This document shows positions 43,332 through 52,352 of a stretch of DNA of 58,663 bases, piece after piece (within the stretch, counting starts at the first letter, position 1; each line of letters starts with the position of its first letter). A program made the translations under genes and the position numbers. The notes under the pieces are model-generated. The model ran no database searches. It saw only the letters and a program-made list of their open reading frames with translations, and was not told where the DNA came from. This DNA comes from Rhizobiaceae bacterium (lineage in GTDB: Bacteria; Pseudomonadota; Alphaproteobacteria; Rhizobiales; Rhizobiaceae). The DNA is taken from NCBI GenBank assembly GCA_019635715.1, contig JAHBYY010000019.1, positions 1 through 58,663 of the forward strand, given 5' to 3'.

Positions 43332-43360
43332 AGATAGCGACTCGCTTCCGGTGACACAAG
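43332..43360 (-). promoter_or_regulatory. Promoter of tRNA-Ser
   Basis: On the minus strand CTTGTG (43355-43360) and CTATCT (43332-43337) are 17 bases apart, close to the alphaproteobacterial housekeeping consensus CTTGAC-N17-CTATAT. It would start transcription about 30 bases before the mature tRNA. Confidence 0.6.
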
Positions 43361-43595
43361 CTATTTTCGGCGCGATTTCCGCACGGCAACGGCTTGGCGT
43401 CAGCAATCCAGGCAATCCCTTGGAACTTGACTCGACACCTCCCCTCAGGTAACGAGCGCGGCATTCCGGCGTGGGGCAAAGCTCCGCGCTGGTTTTCGTT
43501 TGGGCGCGTCGCGTCCGCAAACCGCAACGACTGACAAAAAGACGGCCGGACCGCGCAGGCGGGACCAGGCCGACCGAACAGCGAAAGGCTGAAAA

Positions 43596-44186
43596 ATGTT
43601 CGCAGTCATCAAGACCGGTGGCAAGCAGTACCGCGTTGCCGCCAACGACGTCATCAAGATCGACCGCCTCGCCGGCGAACCGGGCGACGTGATCCAGTTC
43701 GCGGAAGTTCTCGCCTTCGGCGAGGGCGACAGCGCCACCTTCGGCACGCCCTTCGTGGCCGGCGCGATGGTCACGGCGGAAGTGGTCAAGCAGGATCGCG
43801 CCCGCACCATCATCGCCTTCAAGAAGCGCCGCCGCCAGAACTCGCGCCGCAAGCGCGGCATCCGCCCCTACGAGACCTATGTGCGCATCGACGAGATCCT
43901 GACGGGCGGCGCCAAGCCGTCGGCGAAGAAGGCTTCGGCCCCGAAGGCCGAGACGGCCTCTGCCGCTCCGCTGTTCAGCGCGCCGGCGGGCGAGGCCGAC
44001 GATCTGGTCGTCATCAAGGGCATCGGCCCCGTCGCCGCCGGCCAGCTCGAGGAGCAGGGCCTGACCACCTTCGCTCAGCTCGCCGCCCTGACCGACGCCG
44101 ATATCGAGCGCATCGATGCGTCGATGCCGTTCAGCGCCGACCAAATCAAGGACTGGCGTGAGCAGGCGAAGGCGCTGGCGAAGTAA
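43596..44186 (+). CDS. rplU: 50S ribosomal protein L21 with C-terminal HhH extension
   Basis: A 196-residue protein. Residues 1-103 are canonical L21 ([38 protein letters not shown]). A linker rich in Lys and Ala follows, then a helix-hairpin-helix domain ([21 protein letters not shown], quoted part: [16 protein letters not shown]) ending [13 protein letters not shown]-like. The extension is common in Rhizobiales. A TTGACT at 43427 lies about 170 bases upstream and may begin a long leader. Followed by rpmA after 82 bases. Confidence 0.96.
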   Translation: MFAVIKTGGKQYRVAANDVIKIDRLAGEPGDVIQFAEVLAFGEGDSATFGTPFVAGAMVTAEVVKQDRARTIIAFKKRRRQNSRRKRGIRPYETYVRIDEILTGGAKPSAKKASAPKAETASAAPLFSAPAGEADDLVVIKGIGPVAAGQLEEQGLTTFAQLAALTDADIERIDASMPFSADQIKDWREQAKALAK

Positions 44187-44268
44187 AATCGCCGGCAAGG
44201 CTTGACGCGGCGCGCGAAGCGCCGCAAACGAACAATCGAGCGCTTCCTGAAGCGCAAAGGAGTCTACG

Positions 44269-44538
<270 letters not shown>

Positions 44539-44607
44539 CCGGTATCCGCACCACAAACACCGGCGCCCATCTCGGGACCGGTGTCTGGCACGGCCAGAAT
44601 AGGATCA

Positions 44608-44636
44608 GGGGAGATGGGCCGCCATCTCCCCTTTTT
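44608..44636 (+). terminator. Intrinsic terminator after rpmA
   Basis: A perfect 10-base stem GGGGAGATGG (44608-44617) with CCATCTCCCC (44622-44631), a 4-base GCCG loop and five T residues (44632-44636). It ends the rplU-rpmA transcript just before the acetyltransferase gene, though the latter is only 17 bases further on and may partly depend on read-through. Confidence 0.85.
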
Positions 44637-44653
44637 CCGTTCCGGAGGACGCC

Positions 44654-45241
44654 ATGGTTGCCGAGAAGGACTATGCCGAAGACGAGACCCTGAGGATCGA
44701 CCGTGCCTCGCTCGCCACCGAGCGGCTGGTGCTGCGCCGCCCGGCCGAGCGTGACCTTGCGCCGCTCGCCGCGCTGGCCGACAATCGCCATGTCGCGGAG
44801 ATGCTGGCCCGCATGCCGCATCCCTACGGGCTGGCGGAGGCCCAGGCCTTCCTGTCGGCCGAGCGGCAGCGCCAGGCCGGCGCCGTCTATGCGATCACGC
44901 TGGCGGCCGGCGGCGTCCTGGTCGGCTGCGCCGGCCTGAACGTCACGGACCGCGGGCTGGAGCTCGGCTACTGGGTCGGCGAGCCTCACTGGCGCCGGGG
45001 ATATGCGACCGAGGCCACGCATGCGCTGGTGGATCTCGCCTTCCGCGACACACAGGTGAAGGTCCTGCACGCCTCCTGCCGGGTAATCAACCCGGCGTCG
45101 CGGCGGGTCATCCACAAGTGCGGCTTCCAGTATGCCGGGCAGGGCATGATGCATTCGCTGGTGGCCGGCCAGGTTCCCATCGAACGTTATCGGCTCGACC
45201 GGAAGACCTGGGCGAGCCTGCGAAGCTGGGCGCAGCTCTGA
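44654..45241 (+). CDS. GNAT acetyltransferase (RimJ/RimL-like)
   Basis: A 195-residue GNAT-fold acetyltransferase. TERLVLRRPAERDL is the RimJ-like opening, LELGYWVGEPHWRRGYATEA contains the acetyl-CoA pyrophosphate loop, and VINPASRRVIHKCGFQY is motif B. Targets are usually protein N-termini, amino acids or small amines. Its position right after rpmA is common in Rhizobiales genomes. Confidence 0.92.
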   Translation: MVAEKDYAEDETLRIDRASLATERLVLRRPAERDLAPLAALADNRHVAEMLARMPHPYGLAEAQAFLSAERQRQAGAVYAITLAAGGVLVGCAGLNVTDRGLELGYWVGEPHWRRGYATEATHALVDLAFRDTQVKVLHASCRVINPASRRVIHKCGFQYAGQGMMHSLVAGQVPIERYRLDRKTWASLRSWAQL

Positions 45242-45344
45242 CGGCACAAAGAGCCCGGGACGCCTCGATAAGACTTCGTTAACGGAAAAATGGGCCTAGT
45301 GGAGATGGCGGCGGAACCGTCCGCCGCCTCGCGGATTTCACCAC

Positions 45345-45638
45345 ATGGCTTTCCCAGCAGATCTCCTCACCGCGCCACGCGCTGCCCTGGCGGCACTTTT
45401 GCTGTTGCCGGCGCTGATCACCTCCGGCTCCGCCGCGCCGACGCATGACCGGCTGCCGACGATCGAGCAGCGCGACGAGGCCGCCGTACTGCTGCGGGAA
45501 GAGTTCGCGGACGCTCCCGACGGCGTCGATCCGATGGTCACCGGGCCGGTCACGGCGGCCTTCCGTGACCGGCAGAGGCAGGCGGGATGCGACACGGCGG
45601 AATGGCCGAACATCCCGCATGTCTGCTATCCGGACTGA
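45345..45638 (+). CDS. Small exported hypothetical protein
   Basis: A 97-residue protein with a likely signal peptide: basic-poor N-terminus, Ala/Leu-rich core to about residue 25 and cleavage after SGSAA. The mature part is short and acidic, with two cysteines near the end (QAGCDTAEWPNIPHVCYPD), probably a disulfide. The C-x-x-x-W-P-x-x-x-x-x-C tail recurs in small periplasmic Rhizobiales proteins of unknown role. Converges on the peptidase gene. Confidence 0.72.
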   Translation: MAFPADLLTAPRAALAALLLLPALITSGSAAPTHDRLPTIEQRDEAAVLLREEFADAPDGVDPMVTGPVTAAFRDRQRQAGCDTAEWPNIPHVCYPD

Positions 45639-45673
45639 CCCCGCCGGCCGATCCGGCGGGAGCCCCGATAGCT

Positions 45674-47722
45674 CTACAGTCCACGCTTTTCCATCATCGC
45701 CTCCGGCGAGGGCAGCCGGCCCCGGAAGGCCGTATACAGGGCCTCGGGGTCACGCGTGTCGCCAGCGGCGTAGATGTTGGCGCGCAACCGTTCGGCCAGC
45801 TCCGGGTCGAACACGTCGCCGGTCTCCTCGAACGCCTTGAAGGCATCGGCGTCGAGGACTTCCGACCACATGTAGGAGTAGTATCCGGCGGAATAGCCGT
45901 CTCCGGCGAAGACGTGCTGGAAGTGCGGCGTGCGGTGCCGCATGGCGATGGCGTCGGGCATCTCCAGGCGTTGCAGCGTTTCCGCCTCGAAGGCCAGCGG
46001 GTCGCCGGGCGCGTCCGGACGCGCGTGATAGGCCATGTCGACCAGCGCCGACGAGGTGAACTCGACGGTGGCGAAGCCCGCGCCGAAGGTCCGCGCAGCC
46101 AGCATCTTTTCCAGAAGCTCCCTCGGCATCGGCGCGCCGGTCCTGTGGTGCAGCGCATGCTTTTCCAGTACCTGCGGTACGGTCAGCCAGTGCTCGTAGA
46201 GCTGCGAGGGAAGTTCGACGAAGTCGCGGCTGACCGCGGTGCCGGAAACGGACGGCCAGGTCGCCTCGGTCAACATGCCGTGCAAGGCGTGCCCGAACTC
46301 GTGGAACAGCGTCTTCGCCTCGTCGATCGACAGCAGCGACGGCTCGCCGGCCGGCGCCTTGGCGAAGTTCATGATGTTGTAGATGATCGGCGCGGCGCCG
46401 TCGCCGAGCTTGTGGCTGGACTGCAGCGCGCTCATCCAGGCGCCCGAGCGCTTGCTCGGCCGGGCAAAATAGTCGGCCAGGAAGAGGCCGAGGTCCGACC
46501 CGTCGCGGCGGCGCACTTTGAAGATGCGGACATCCTCGTGCCAGGCGGTGATGCCCTGCTGCTCGTCGAAGCTCAGGCCGAACAGGCGACCGGCGACATC
46601 GAAGCAGGCTTCGATGATGCGGTCGAGCTGGAAATAGGGTTTCAGCTCGGCTTCGTCGAAGGCGTATTTTTCGGCCCGCAGCTTCTCCTGCCAGAAGCGC
46701 CAGTCCCAGCCGGCGATCGGCTCGTTGCTGCCCGAGGCGGCGGCCAGCCGTTGCAGGCCCTGGCGGTCGGAATCGGCCTTGGAGAGCGCCTTCTGCCAGA
46801 CGGGGTCGAGCAGCGCGTGCACGTTTTCCGCTGTCTTGGCCATCGTGTTGTCGAGCTTCAGCGCGGCGAAGCTGGCGTAGCCGAGGAGCTTCGCCTTCTC
46901 GGCGCGCAAGGCCAGCGTGCGCGCCACCACCTTGCCGTTGTCGTGCTCCCCGCCGTTCTCGCCACGCCGGATGAAGGCTTTCCACGCCTGTTCGCGCAGG
47001 TCGCGGCGGGTCGAATAGGTGGTGAAGGGCTCGTAGATCGAGCGCGACAGCGTCACCGCATAGCGGCCCTTCTGGCCGCGCGCCTCGGCGGCCTGCGCCA
47101 TCGCATCGCGCAGGAAGTCGGGGAGGCCGTCGAGGTCGCCGTCGTCGAGGATCAGCGACCATTCGCTTTCGTCGGCAAGCACGTTCTGCCCGAAGGTGGT
47201 GCCGAGCGAGGCGAGTTCCTCGCTGATCGCGGCCAGGCGCTTCTTGCCGTCGGGTGCCAGCCGGGCACCGGAGCGCACGAAGCCCTTCCAGCTCTTCTCC
47301 AGAACGCGCAGCGTCTCGGCGTCGAGCCCGAGTTCGGCGCGACGGCCGTAGAGATCGTCGATGCGCGCGAAAAGCCGCTTGTTCATCGAGATCGCCGAAT
47401 AGTGGCGCGACATTTTTGGCGCGATCTCGCGTTCCAGCCTCTGGATCGCCTCGTTGGTATGGGCACCGGCGCGGCACCAGAAGATCGACGAGATCCGGTC
47501 GAGCGCATCGCCGGCGCGTTCGAGCGCCGCCAGCGTGTTCTCGACGGTCGGCGCCTCGAGGTTGCCGGCGATCGCCGCGATCTCGGCCTCGTGGGCCGCC
47601 AGCGCGGCATCGAAGAGGGGGCCGAAATCGCCGTCGCCGATCCGCGCGAAATCAGGCAGTCCGAGCGGTCCGTCCCAGTGGGTCAGCGGATGCGTGGCGA
47701 GGTCGATGGAGGAAGCCGGCAT
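45674..47722 (-). CDS. M3-family metallopeptidase, peptidyl-dipeptidase Dcp-like
   Basis: A 682-residue zinc peptidase. The HExxH motif is in TLFHEFGHALHG with the downstream glutamate in SRDFVELPSQLYEHW. The C-terminal signature YSAGYYSYMWSEVLDADAF and the GWDWRFWQEKLR segment point to Dcp, which removes dipeptides from peptide C-termini in the cytoplasm; oligopeptidase A is the nearest alternative. Start set at the methionine of MPASSIDL; the longer frame enters the MarR control region. Confidence 0.93.
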   Translation of the reverse strand: MPASSIDLATHPLTHWDGPLGLPDFARIGDGDFGPLFDAALAAHEAEIAAIAGNLEAPTVENTLAALERAGDALDRISSIFWCRAGAHTNEAIQRLEREIAPKMSRHYSAISMNKRLFARIDDLYGRRAELGLDAETLRVLEKSWKGFVRSGARLAPDGKKRLAAISEELASLGTTFGQNVLADESEWSLILDDGDLDGLPDFLRDAMAQAAEARGQKGRYAVTLSRSIYEPFTTYSTRRDLREQAWKAFIRRGENGGEHDNGKVVARTLALRAEKAKLLGYASFAALKLDNTMAKTAENVHALLDPVWQKALSKADSDRQGLQRLAAASGSNEPIAGWDWRFWQEKLRAEKYAFDEAELKPYFQLDRIIEACFDVAGRLFGLSFDEQQGITAWHEDVRIFKVRRRDGSDLGLFLADYFARPSKRSGAWMSALQSSHKLGDGAAPIIYNIMNFAKAPAGEPSLLSIDEAKTLFHEFGHALHGMLTEATWPSVSGTAVSRDFVELPSQLYEHWLTVPQVLEKHALHHRTGAPMPRELLEKMLAARTFGAGFATVEFTSSALVDMAYHARPDAPGDPLAFEAETLQRLEMPDAIAMRHRTPHFQHVFAGDGYSAGYYSYMWSEVLDADAFKAFEETGDVFDPELAERLRANIYAAGDTRDPEALYTAFRGRLPSPEAMMEKRGL

Positions 47723-47813
47723 GCGTTGCCTTTCGCGATCTGGATCTGAAGCCGGGATGTAGGACCGGGCGCCCTGGCACGCAACCCGCCTTGACGCCGG
47801 CCATCGGGAATAA

Positions 47814-47842
47814 TAAGTAGGCAATAAAATAAGGCTTACTTA
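47814..47842. promoter_or_regulatory. Palindrome before marR-MFS pair
   Basis: TAAGTAGGC (47814-47822) and GCTTACTTA (47834-47842) pair at 8 of 9 positions around an AT-rich 11-base spacer, ending 4 bases before the MarR start codon. It overlaps the expected promoter and start region, a usual place for autorepression by a MarR dimer. Confidence 0.5.
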
Positions 47843-47846
47843 CTAA

Positions 47847-48317
47847 ATGCGCTACCCGATCGATCCCGACAGCTTCGGCTTCCTGGTGACGGATCTGACC
47901 CGGCTGATCCGCACCGAGATGGACCGGCTGATCGCCGAGGCTGGCCTCGGCATCACCCCGGGCGACGCGCGCACGCTGAGCCATGCGGCGCGCGCCGGCT
48001 CGATCCGCCAGACGCTGCTGGCCGAGCGCATCGGCGTGGAGGCGATGACGGTCAGTTCCTCGCTCGATCGGCTGGAGGCTCAGGGGCTGATCGTGCGGTC
48101 TGCCGACCCCGCGGACCGCAGGGCCAAGCTCGTGCGTGTCACCGAGGCGGGGGAGGCGATGCTGGCCCGCATCGCGCCGCTGGCGGCCCGTCTGCGCGCC
48201 GGAGCGGGCCAAGGGGTCTCCGCCGAGGAATGGCAGGGCTTCATCGGCACGTTGAAGACGGTCCGCGACAACCTGACCGCGGTGCGGGAAAGTGGACGGA
48301 AGGTCGCCGCGGAATGA
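47847..48317 (+). CDS. MarR-family transcriptional regulator (efflux-linked)
   Basis: A 156-residue MarR protein: helical N-terminus (LVTDLTRLIRTEMDRLIAEAG), DNA-binding helix LLAERIGVEAMTVSSSLDRLEAQGL and wing SADPADRRAKLVRVTEAG. Its TGA overlaps the MFS transporter ATG by 4 bases, so the pair are translationally coupled and the regulator probably controls the efflux pump in response to its substrates. Confidence 0.93.
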   Translation: MRYPIDPDSFGFLVTDLTRLIRTEMDRLIAEAGLGITPGDARTLSHAARAGSIRQTLLAERIGVEAMTVSSSLDRLEAQGLIVRSADPADRRAKLVRVTEAGEAMLARIAPLAARLRAGAGQGVSAEEWQGFIGTLKTVRDNLTAVRESGRKVAAE

Positions 48318-49567
48318 CCGGCCAGGCAACCCCGCAGCCGGCGCCCGTGATGAGCGAGCGCCGGGTCAGCCTGATCGGCGCGATGCTGGTGGCGATCGGC
48401 CCGGTCTCGATGGCGCTGTTCACGCCGGCCATGCCTGAGATCGTGCACTATTTCGGCACCACCGAATCCGCCGTGAAGATGACGCTGTCGCTGTATTTTG
48501 CCGGCTTCGCCATCGCCCAGCTTGTCTGTGGGCCGCTGTCGGACGGTTTTGGGCGCAAGCCCGTCGTCTTCGCCTTCATGGGCATCTATCTGATTGCGAC
48601 CGTTCTGTCGCTGCTCGCGCCGACCGTCGAAATGCTGGTGGGGGCACGCTTCCTGCAGGGCGTGGGTGCGGCCGTGGGCTGGTCGGTGGCACGGGCCGTG
48701 GTGCGCGACCTGTTCACCAGCGAGCGGTCTGCCCGCATCATGAACCTGATGGGGCTGATCCTCGCGGTCGGCCCGGCGATGTCGCCGACGATCGGCGGCC
48801 TGGTGCTCGAGCTTGCCGGCTGGCACGCCATCTTCTTCGTCATGCTGGCGGCCGCCTTCGCCATCATGCTGGTGGTGCGCTTCGCCATGGTGGAGACGGT
48901 GCAGCGCGACCTGTCGCGCATCGCGCCGCGCGCGCTGCTGCAATCCTATGGCACGATCCTGTCGACGCCCTATTTCGTGCTGGCCAGCCTGATCCTGGCG
49001 GGCGCGGTGGGTTCGATCTACACGCAGGCGACGATCCTGCCGTTCATCCTGATGGAGCGTGTCGGTCTGACGCCGAGCCAGTTCGGCGCAGGGATGCTGA
49101 TGCAGTCGGGGTCCTATCTTGCCGGATCGCTGGTCGTGCGCGCACTGCTGCCGCGCTTCGGCGCGCTGCGTCTTGTGCCTGTCGGACTGGCGCTGGTGCT
49201 GGTCGGCTGTGCCGCACTGGCGATCGGTCTGCACATTCTGCCCCCGACATTCCTCAACGTGATGGGACCGGTCGGCTTCAACGCCTTCGGCGTCGCCTTC
49301 GTCATGCCGGCGATCTCCACCGCCGTGCTTGCACCGTTCCCGCGCACCGCGGGGGCAGCCTCGTCGATGAGCGGCTTCTTCCAGATGGGCGGAGGTCTCG
49401 TCGGCGGCATCGTCTGCGCCCTGATGGGCGACCCGGTCTCCGCCATGGCGACGGTGATCCCGGCGATGGGCCTCGTCGCCGTGGTGTCGTGGCTGTGCTG
49501 GAGCCGCCTGTCGGTTCCGGCCGCGGGTCTCGTCGTCACGCCGGTCGCAGTCGCCCCGGCCGAGTAA
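48314..49567 (+). CDS. MFS drug efflux transporter, Bcr/CflA family
   Basis: A 417-residue major-facilitator protein with about twelve hydrophobic helices. Motif A of the family is GPLSDGFGRKPVV after helix 2, and VGARFLQGVGAAVGWSVARAVVRD is the drug-antiporter helix 4-5 region typical of Bcr/CflA. It probably exports a toxic compound by proton antiport. Coupled to the upstream marR gene. Confidence 0.93.
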   Translation: MTGQATPQPAPVMSERRVSLIGAMLVAIGPVSMALFTPAMPEIVHYFGTTESAVKMTLSLYFAGFAIAQLVCGPLSDGFGRKPVVFAFMGIYLIATVLSLLAPTVEMLVGARFLQGVGAAVGWSVARAVVRDLFTSERSARIMNLMGLILAVGPAMSPTIGGLVLELAGWHAIFFVMLAAAFAIMLVVRFAMVETVQRDLSRIAPRALLQSYGTILSTPYFVLASLILAGAVGSIYTQATILPFILMERVGLTPSQFGAGMLMQSGSYLAGSLVVRALLPRFGALRLVPVGLALVLVGCAALAIGLHILPPTFLNVMGPVGFNAFGVAFVMPAISTAVLAPFPRTAGAASSMSGFFQMGGGLVGGIVCALMGDPVSAMATVIPAMGLVAVVSWLCWSRLSVPAAGLVVTPVAVAPAE

Positions 49568-49572
49568 CCCCG

Positions 49573-50217
49573 CTACTCGAAATCGGGCCGTTCGAAATCG
49601 CCGGTGTCTCGGTTCATGACCCACAATTCGCCGCTCGAAATGTCGAACCAGGCTCCGGAGAGCGTCAGGCGCCCCTTCTGCTCCAGAATCCTCACGCAGG
49701 GGAAGGTCCGCAGATTGGCGATCGAATAGCGGATCGAGATGCGCTCCAGCGAGGTCTGGCGCTCGCCCGCGGTGAGCATCGCGTTGCCGTTGACGGCCTC
49801 GGCCGAGGGCGCGAGCAGGCTCATCCACTTGCCGATGAAATCGCCGGGCGAAAGCGGTTCGCTTGCCGGAGCGAGTGCGGCCCGGATGCCGCCGCAGCGC
49901 CCATGTCCCATCACGACGATGTTCTTGACCTTCAGGCTCTGCACCGCGAATTCGAGGGCGGCAGAGGCGGCATGATATTGGCCGTCCGGTTCGTAGGGCG
50001 GGATCAGGTTGGCGACGTTGCGCAGCACGAAGAGTTCGCCCGGCCCGGCGTCGAAAACGACCTCGGGTGCCGAGCGCGAGTCGCAGCAGGCGATGACCAT
50101 CGTCTCGGGCGCCTGCCCCTCGCGGGCCAGCGACTTGTATCTGCCGGTCTCGGTGGTGAAGCGGCCGGCCATGAAGTTCCGGTAGCCGGCAAGCATGTGA
50201 TCGGGAAGATGCGTCAT
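49573..50217 (-). CDS. Beta-class carbonic anhydrase
   Basis: A 214-residue plant-type beta-carbonic anhydrase: zinc ligands C44, H105 and C108 and the D46-R48 dyad (IACCDSRSAPE, VMGHGRCGG). It interconverts CO2 and bicarbonate in the cytoplasm. It differs clearly in length and sequence from the enzyme at 24536, which is tied to the tau-like operon; this one looks like the housekeeping copy. A GGAGGT ribosome site precedes the start. Confidence 0.95.
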   Translation of the reverse strand: MTHLPDHMLAGYRNFMAGRFTTETGRYKSLAREGQAPETMVIACCDSRSAPEVVFDAGPGELFVLRNVANLIPPYEPDGQYHAASAALEFAVQSLKVKNIVVMGHGRCGGIRAALAPASEPLSPGDFIGKWMSLLAPSAEAVNGNAMLTAGERQTSLERISIRYSIANLRTFPCVRILEQKGRLTLSGAWFDISSGELWVMNRDTGDFERPDFE

Positions 50218-50283
50218 CGGCCACCTCCTTAGAAAATCTGCAAACCGGGATCAACGCACATCTGCTGCAGCGCAGCAAGTCGA

Positions 50284-51057
50284 TCATGCGCTGATGGCGA
50301 TGGCGATGCCATGCGCGTCCCGGTCGGGCGGATCTGGATAGAAGCACGCTTCGCCGCGCGCATGGCGCGCCGCGACGAACAGCATGGCCATGGCGTCCAG
50401 CAAGTCATCCTCGCCGGCGCCGGAGGGAGGCCGGCCGGCGACAAGGTCGCGGCCGAACCCGTGATCGGCGAGCAGGGCGCGGCGCTCGTCCATCCCGGGT
50501 GGATAGGGACTGCTCTTCACCTTCTTCGGCAACGACATGGGCCGCCTGCCGTTCAGCACCCAGAAGGCGAGCTCCGGATGGGATTCAAAAACGCGATCGC
50601 GCAGCTCCGGCCGCGCGACGAGTAGCGTGTCGATCTCCCGGATCTTCGGGAACAGCGCGAAAGCCTGGATGGAGACGCCGCGCGGCGGCTCCGACGTCGC
50701 ACGCGCGACGGCGCACGCGCAGCGGTGGTCCTCATACCATGCGTCGAGCGTGGTGAAGGAGCGGTGCGCGGCATAGACCGCGGCGCGGGATGGTATCGAG
50801 AAGACGCTGGACTGGCGATGTCCAAGGAACCGCCGGACGATCCCTTCCGGGCCGCGCCCGCCATGTCGCGACCTCGCGGGAAGACCGATCGGCATGTCGA
50901 CGGTTAAGATGGCGTCGTCGGGCCATTCGGCAAGGATCGCATCGAAGGAGCCGTGGATTGCGACGGCCGGTTCCGACCCCGGCCGTTTGCCGACGGCGAT
51001 CCAGCCTGCCTTGCACCCGTCGACACCGACGATGGCGACCGGTGCCGTCAGGCTCAC
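50284..51057 (-). CDS. DUF429-family protein
   Basis: A 257-residue protein of the DUF429 family, an RNase-H-like-fold group of unknown function. Features: VAIVGVDGCKAGWIAV at the N-terminus, the acidic VDMPIGLP motif, RCDRE-like region (FLGHRQSSVFSIPSR) and AGEDDLLDAMAMLFVAARH at the end; Asp residues resemble RNase-H-fold metal ligands. It starts with GTG, which overlaps the pdxY stop codon by 4 bases. I see no reason to propose a specific substrate. Confidence 0.88.
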   Translation of the reverse strand: MSLTAPVAIVGVDGCKAGWIAVGKRPGSEPAVAIHGSFDAILAEWPDDAILTVDMPIGLPARSRHGGRGPEGIVRRFLGHRQSSVFSIPSRAAVYAAHRSFTTLDAWYEDHRCACAVARATSEPPRGVSIQAFALFPKIREIDTLLVARPELRDRVFESHPELAFWVLNGRRPMSLPKKVKSSPYPPGMDERRALLADHGFGRDLVAGRPPSGAGEDDLLDAMAMLFVAARHARGEACFYPDPPDRDAHGIAIAISA

Positions 51058-51941
51058 GCGCGCCGATCCCGCTCCGGATGGGTGAGGTGGCGCAACTGCA
51101 CCATCGCCATGGGATGCGACAGGCTCTGGATGTCTGTCTCGATCTGCAATTCGTCGCCGCCGCGCTTCGTCGTGCGCGCCAGGATCTCGAAGACCGAGGC
51201 CGTCGTCGACTGCAGCGCCTTGGCGCTCGGCTGGGCTTCGAGCAGCCGCGCCAGCAGCAGCGCCGCCGTCAGGTCGCCGGTGCCGTGCGGCGCGTTGTCG
51301 ATCGAGCGGTGCTCGGCGAGCAGCGCCTCGCTGCGCGTCAGCATGAGATTGCCGATGCCGCCCGACAGCAGGCCGGGCGCCGACGTTACCAGCATGGTCG
51401 GCGGGCCGAGCTGTGCCGCGGCCGCCATCAGCGCGTGCAGGTCTTCGAGCGGCCGTCCGATCAGCCATTCGAGTTCGTAGCGGTTCGGCGTGGCGACATC
51501 CGCGATCGGGATCAGCAGGTCGCGGATCGCGGTGGCCACCTGCTCCGAGACGTAGAGGCCTCCCTTGTCGCCGATGACCGGGTCGCAGACATAGAGCGCC
51601 TTGGGGTTCTGCGCCTTGACCGCCTTGACGACTTTCGCCACGCCCTCGGCCTGGCGGCTGTCGCCGAGGAAGCCGGACAGGACGCCGGCAACCTCGGAAA
51701 GCCACGGAGTGGACGCGAGGTCGTCCATGAATGCCGCGAACTGATCGGGGTCCGGCGAGATGCGCGTGCTCGGACCGTGGCCGAGATGCCAGGGCAGCAT
51801 GACCGTCGGCACGATCCATACCGGGAAGCCGAGGGCTTCGAGCGCCAGGGCGGCGGCGCGGTTGCCTACCGTGCCGCGCGCGACATGGCTGGAGATGACG
51901 ATGATGGCGCGCGGCGCTGGGCTGTCGGAGCTGTCCGTCAT
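51054..51941 (-). CDS. pdxY: Pyridoxal kinase PdxY
   Basis: A 295-residue ribokinase-fold kinase that phosphorylates pyridoxal for PLP salvage. Diagnostic segments: IVISSHVARGTVGNRAA, VCDPVIGDKGGLYV, TPNRYELEWLIGR and the catalytic NAPHGTGDLTAALLLA with the GTGD anion hole and base. Start taken at MTDSSD; a longer frame adds unconserved residues. Coupled to the DUF429 gene by a GTGA overlap. Confidence 0.93.
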   Translation of the reverse strand: MTDSSDSPAPRAIIVISSHVARGTVGNRAAALALEALGFPVWIVPTVMLPWHLGHGPSTRISPDPDQFAAFMDDLASTPWLSEVAGVLSGFLGDSRQAEGVAKVVKAVKAQNPKALYVCDPVIGDKGGLYVSEQVATAIRDLLIPIADVATPNRYELEWLIGRPLEDLHALMAAAAQLGPPTMLVTSAPGLLSGGIGNLMLTRSEALLAEHRSIDNAPHGTGDLTAALLLARLLEAQPSAKALQSTTASVFEILARTTKRGGDELQIETDIQSLSHPMAMVQLRHLTHPERDRRA

Positions 51942-51946
51942 GGCGA

Positions 51947-52204
51947 TCAAAATCCCCCCAGTACATAGGCAACCAGCCACACGATGATCGCGATGGTGAT
52001 CACGAGGCCAAGTCCGCGGCCGATCTTCGTGCCCCAGTACTCGATCGGGTCGACATCATGCGGCGTCTTTGCATTGGCTTGGCGTCGCATGGCGTCGACC
52101 GCCGAGCCAAGGGTGGCGAAACCGCTGGAATCAGCCTCACGCGCCACCCTGTCGAGGATCCGGCGCGATTCCCGCTGGCTGTCGCTGTCCTTCTCGTTCG
52201 ACAC
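51947..52204 (-). CDS. Small C-terminally anchored membrane protein
   Basis: An 85-residue hypothetical protein. A charged helical N-terminal part (RESRRILDRVAREADSSG) leads to one strong hydrophobic helix near the C-terminus (LGLVITIAIIVWLVAYVLGG), so it is probably tail-anchored in the inner membrane. It ends 5 bases before pdxY on the same strand and could be co-transcribed. A similarly short protein often precedes pdxY in Rhizobiales; function unknown. Confidence 0.75.
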   Translation of the reverse strand: MSNEKDSDSQRESRRILDRVAREADSSGFATLGSAVDAMRRQANAKTPHDVDPIEYWGTKIGRGLGLVITIAIIVWLVAYVLGGF

Positions 52205-52352
52205 ATCCGGTTTCCTGCCCCGCCGAAGCGGTCGCGACCTCGCCTAGCACAGGCGTCCGCGCCCGTCCAAGCGGGAAGGGAATCCGCCCCCATTTCTCTG
52301 CCCCCGCAGTATGCTAAGACGGTGCATGTCTGGCCAAGCCGGGGAGCCCATC

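Noticed and set aside
45587-47749. 720-codon plus-strand frame opposite the M3 peptidase
   Set aside because: It is the antisense shadow of a peptidase with an intact HExxH motif, and its sequence matches no family.
48080-50347. 755-codon minus-strand frame opposite the MFS transporter
   Set aside because: It overlaps MarR, MFS and carbonic anhydrase genes that all carry clear motifs; the frame is His/Arg/Asp-rich noise.
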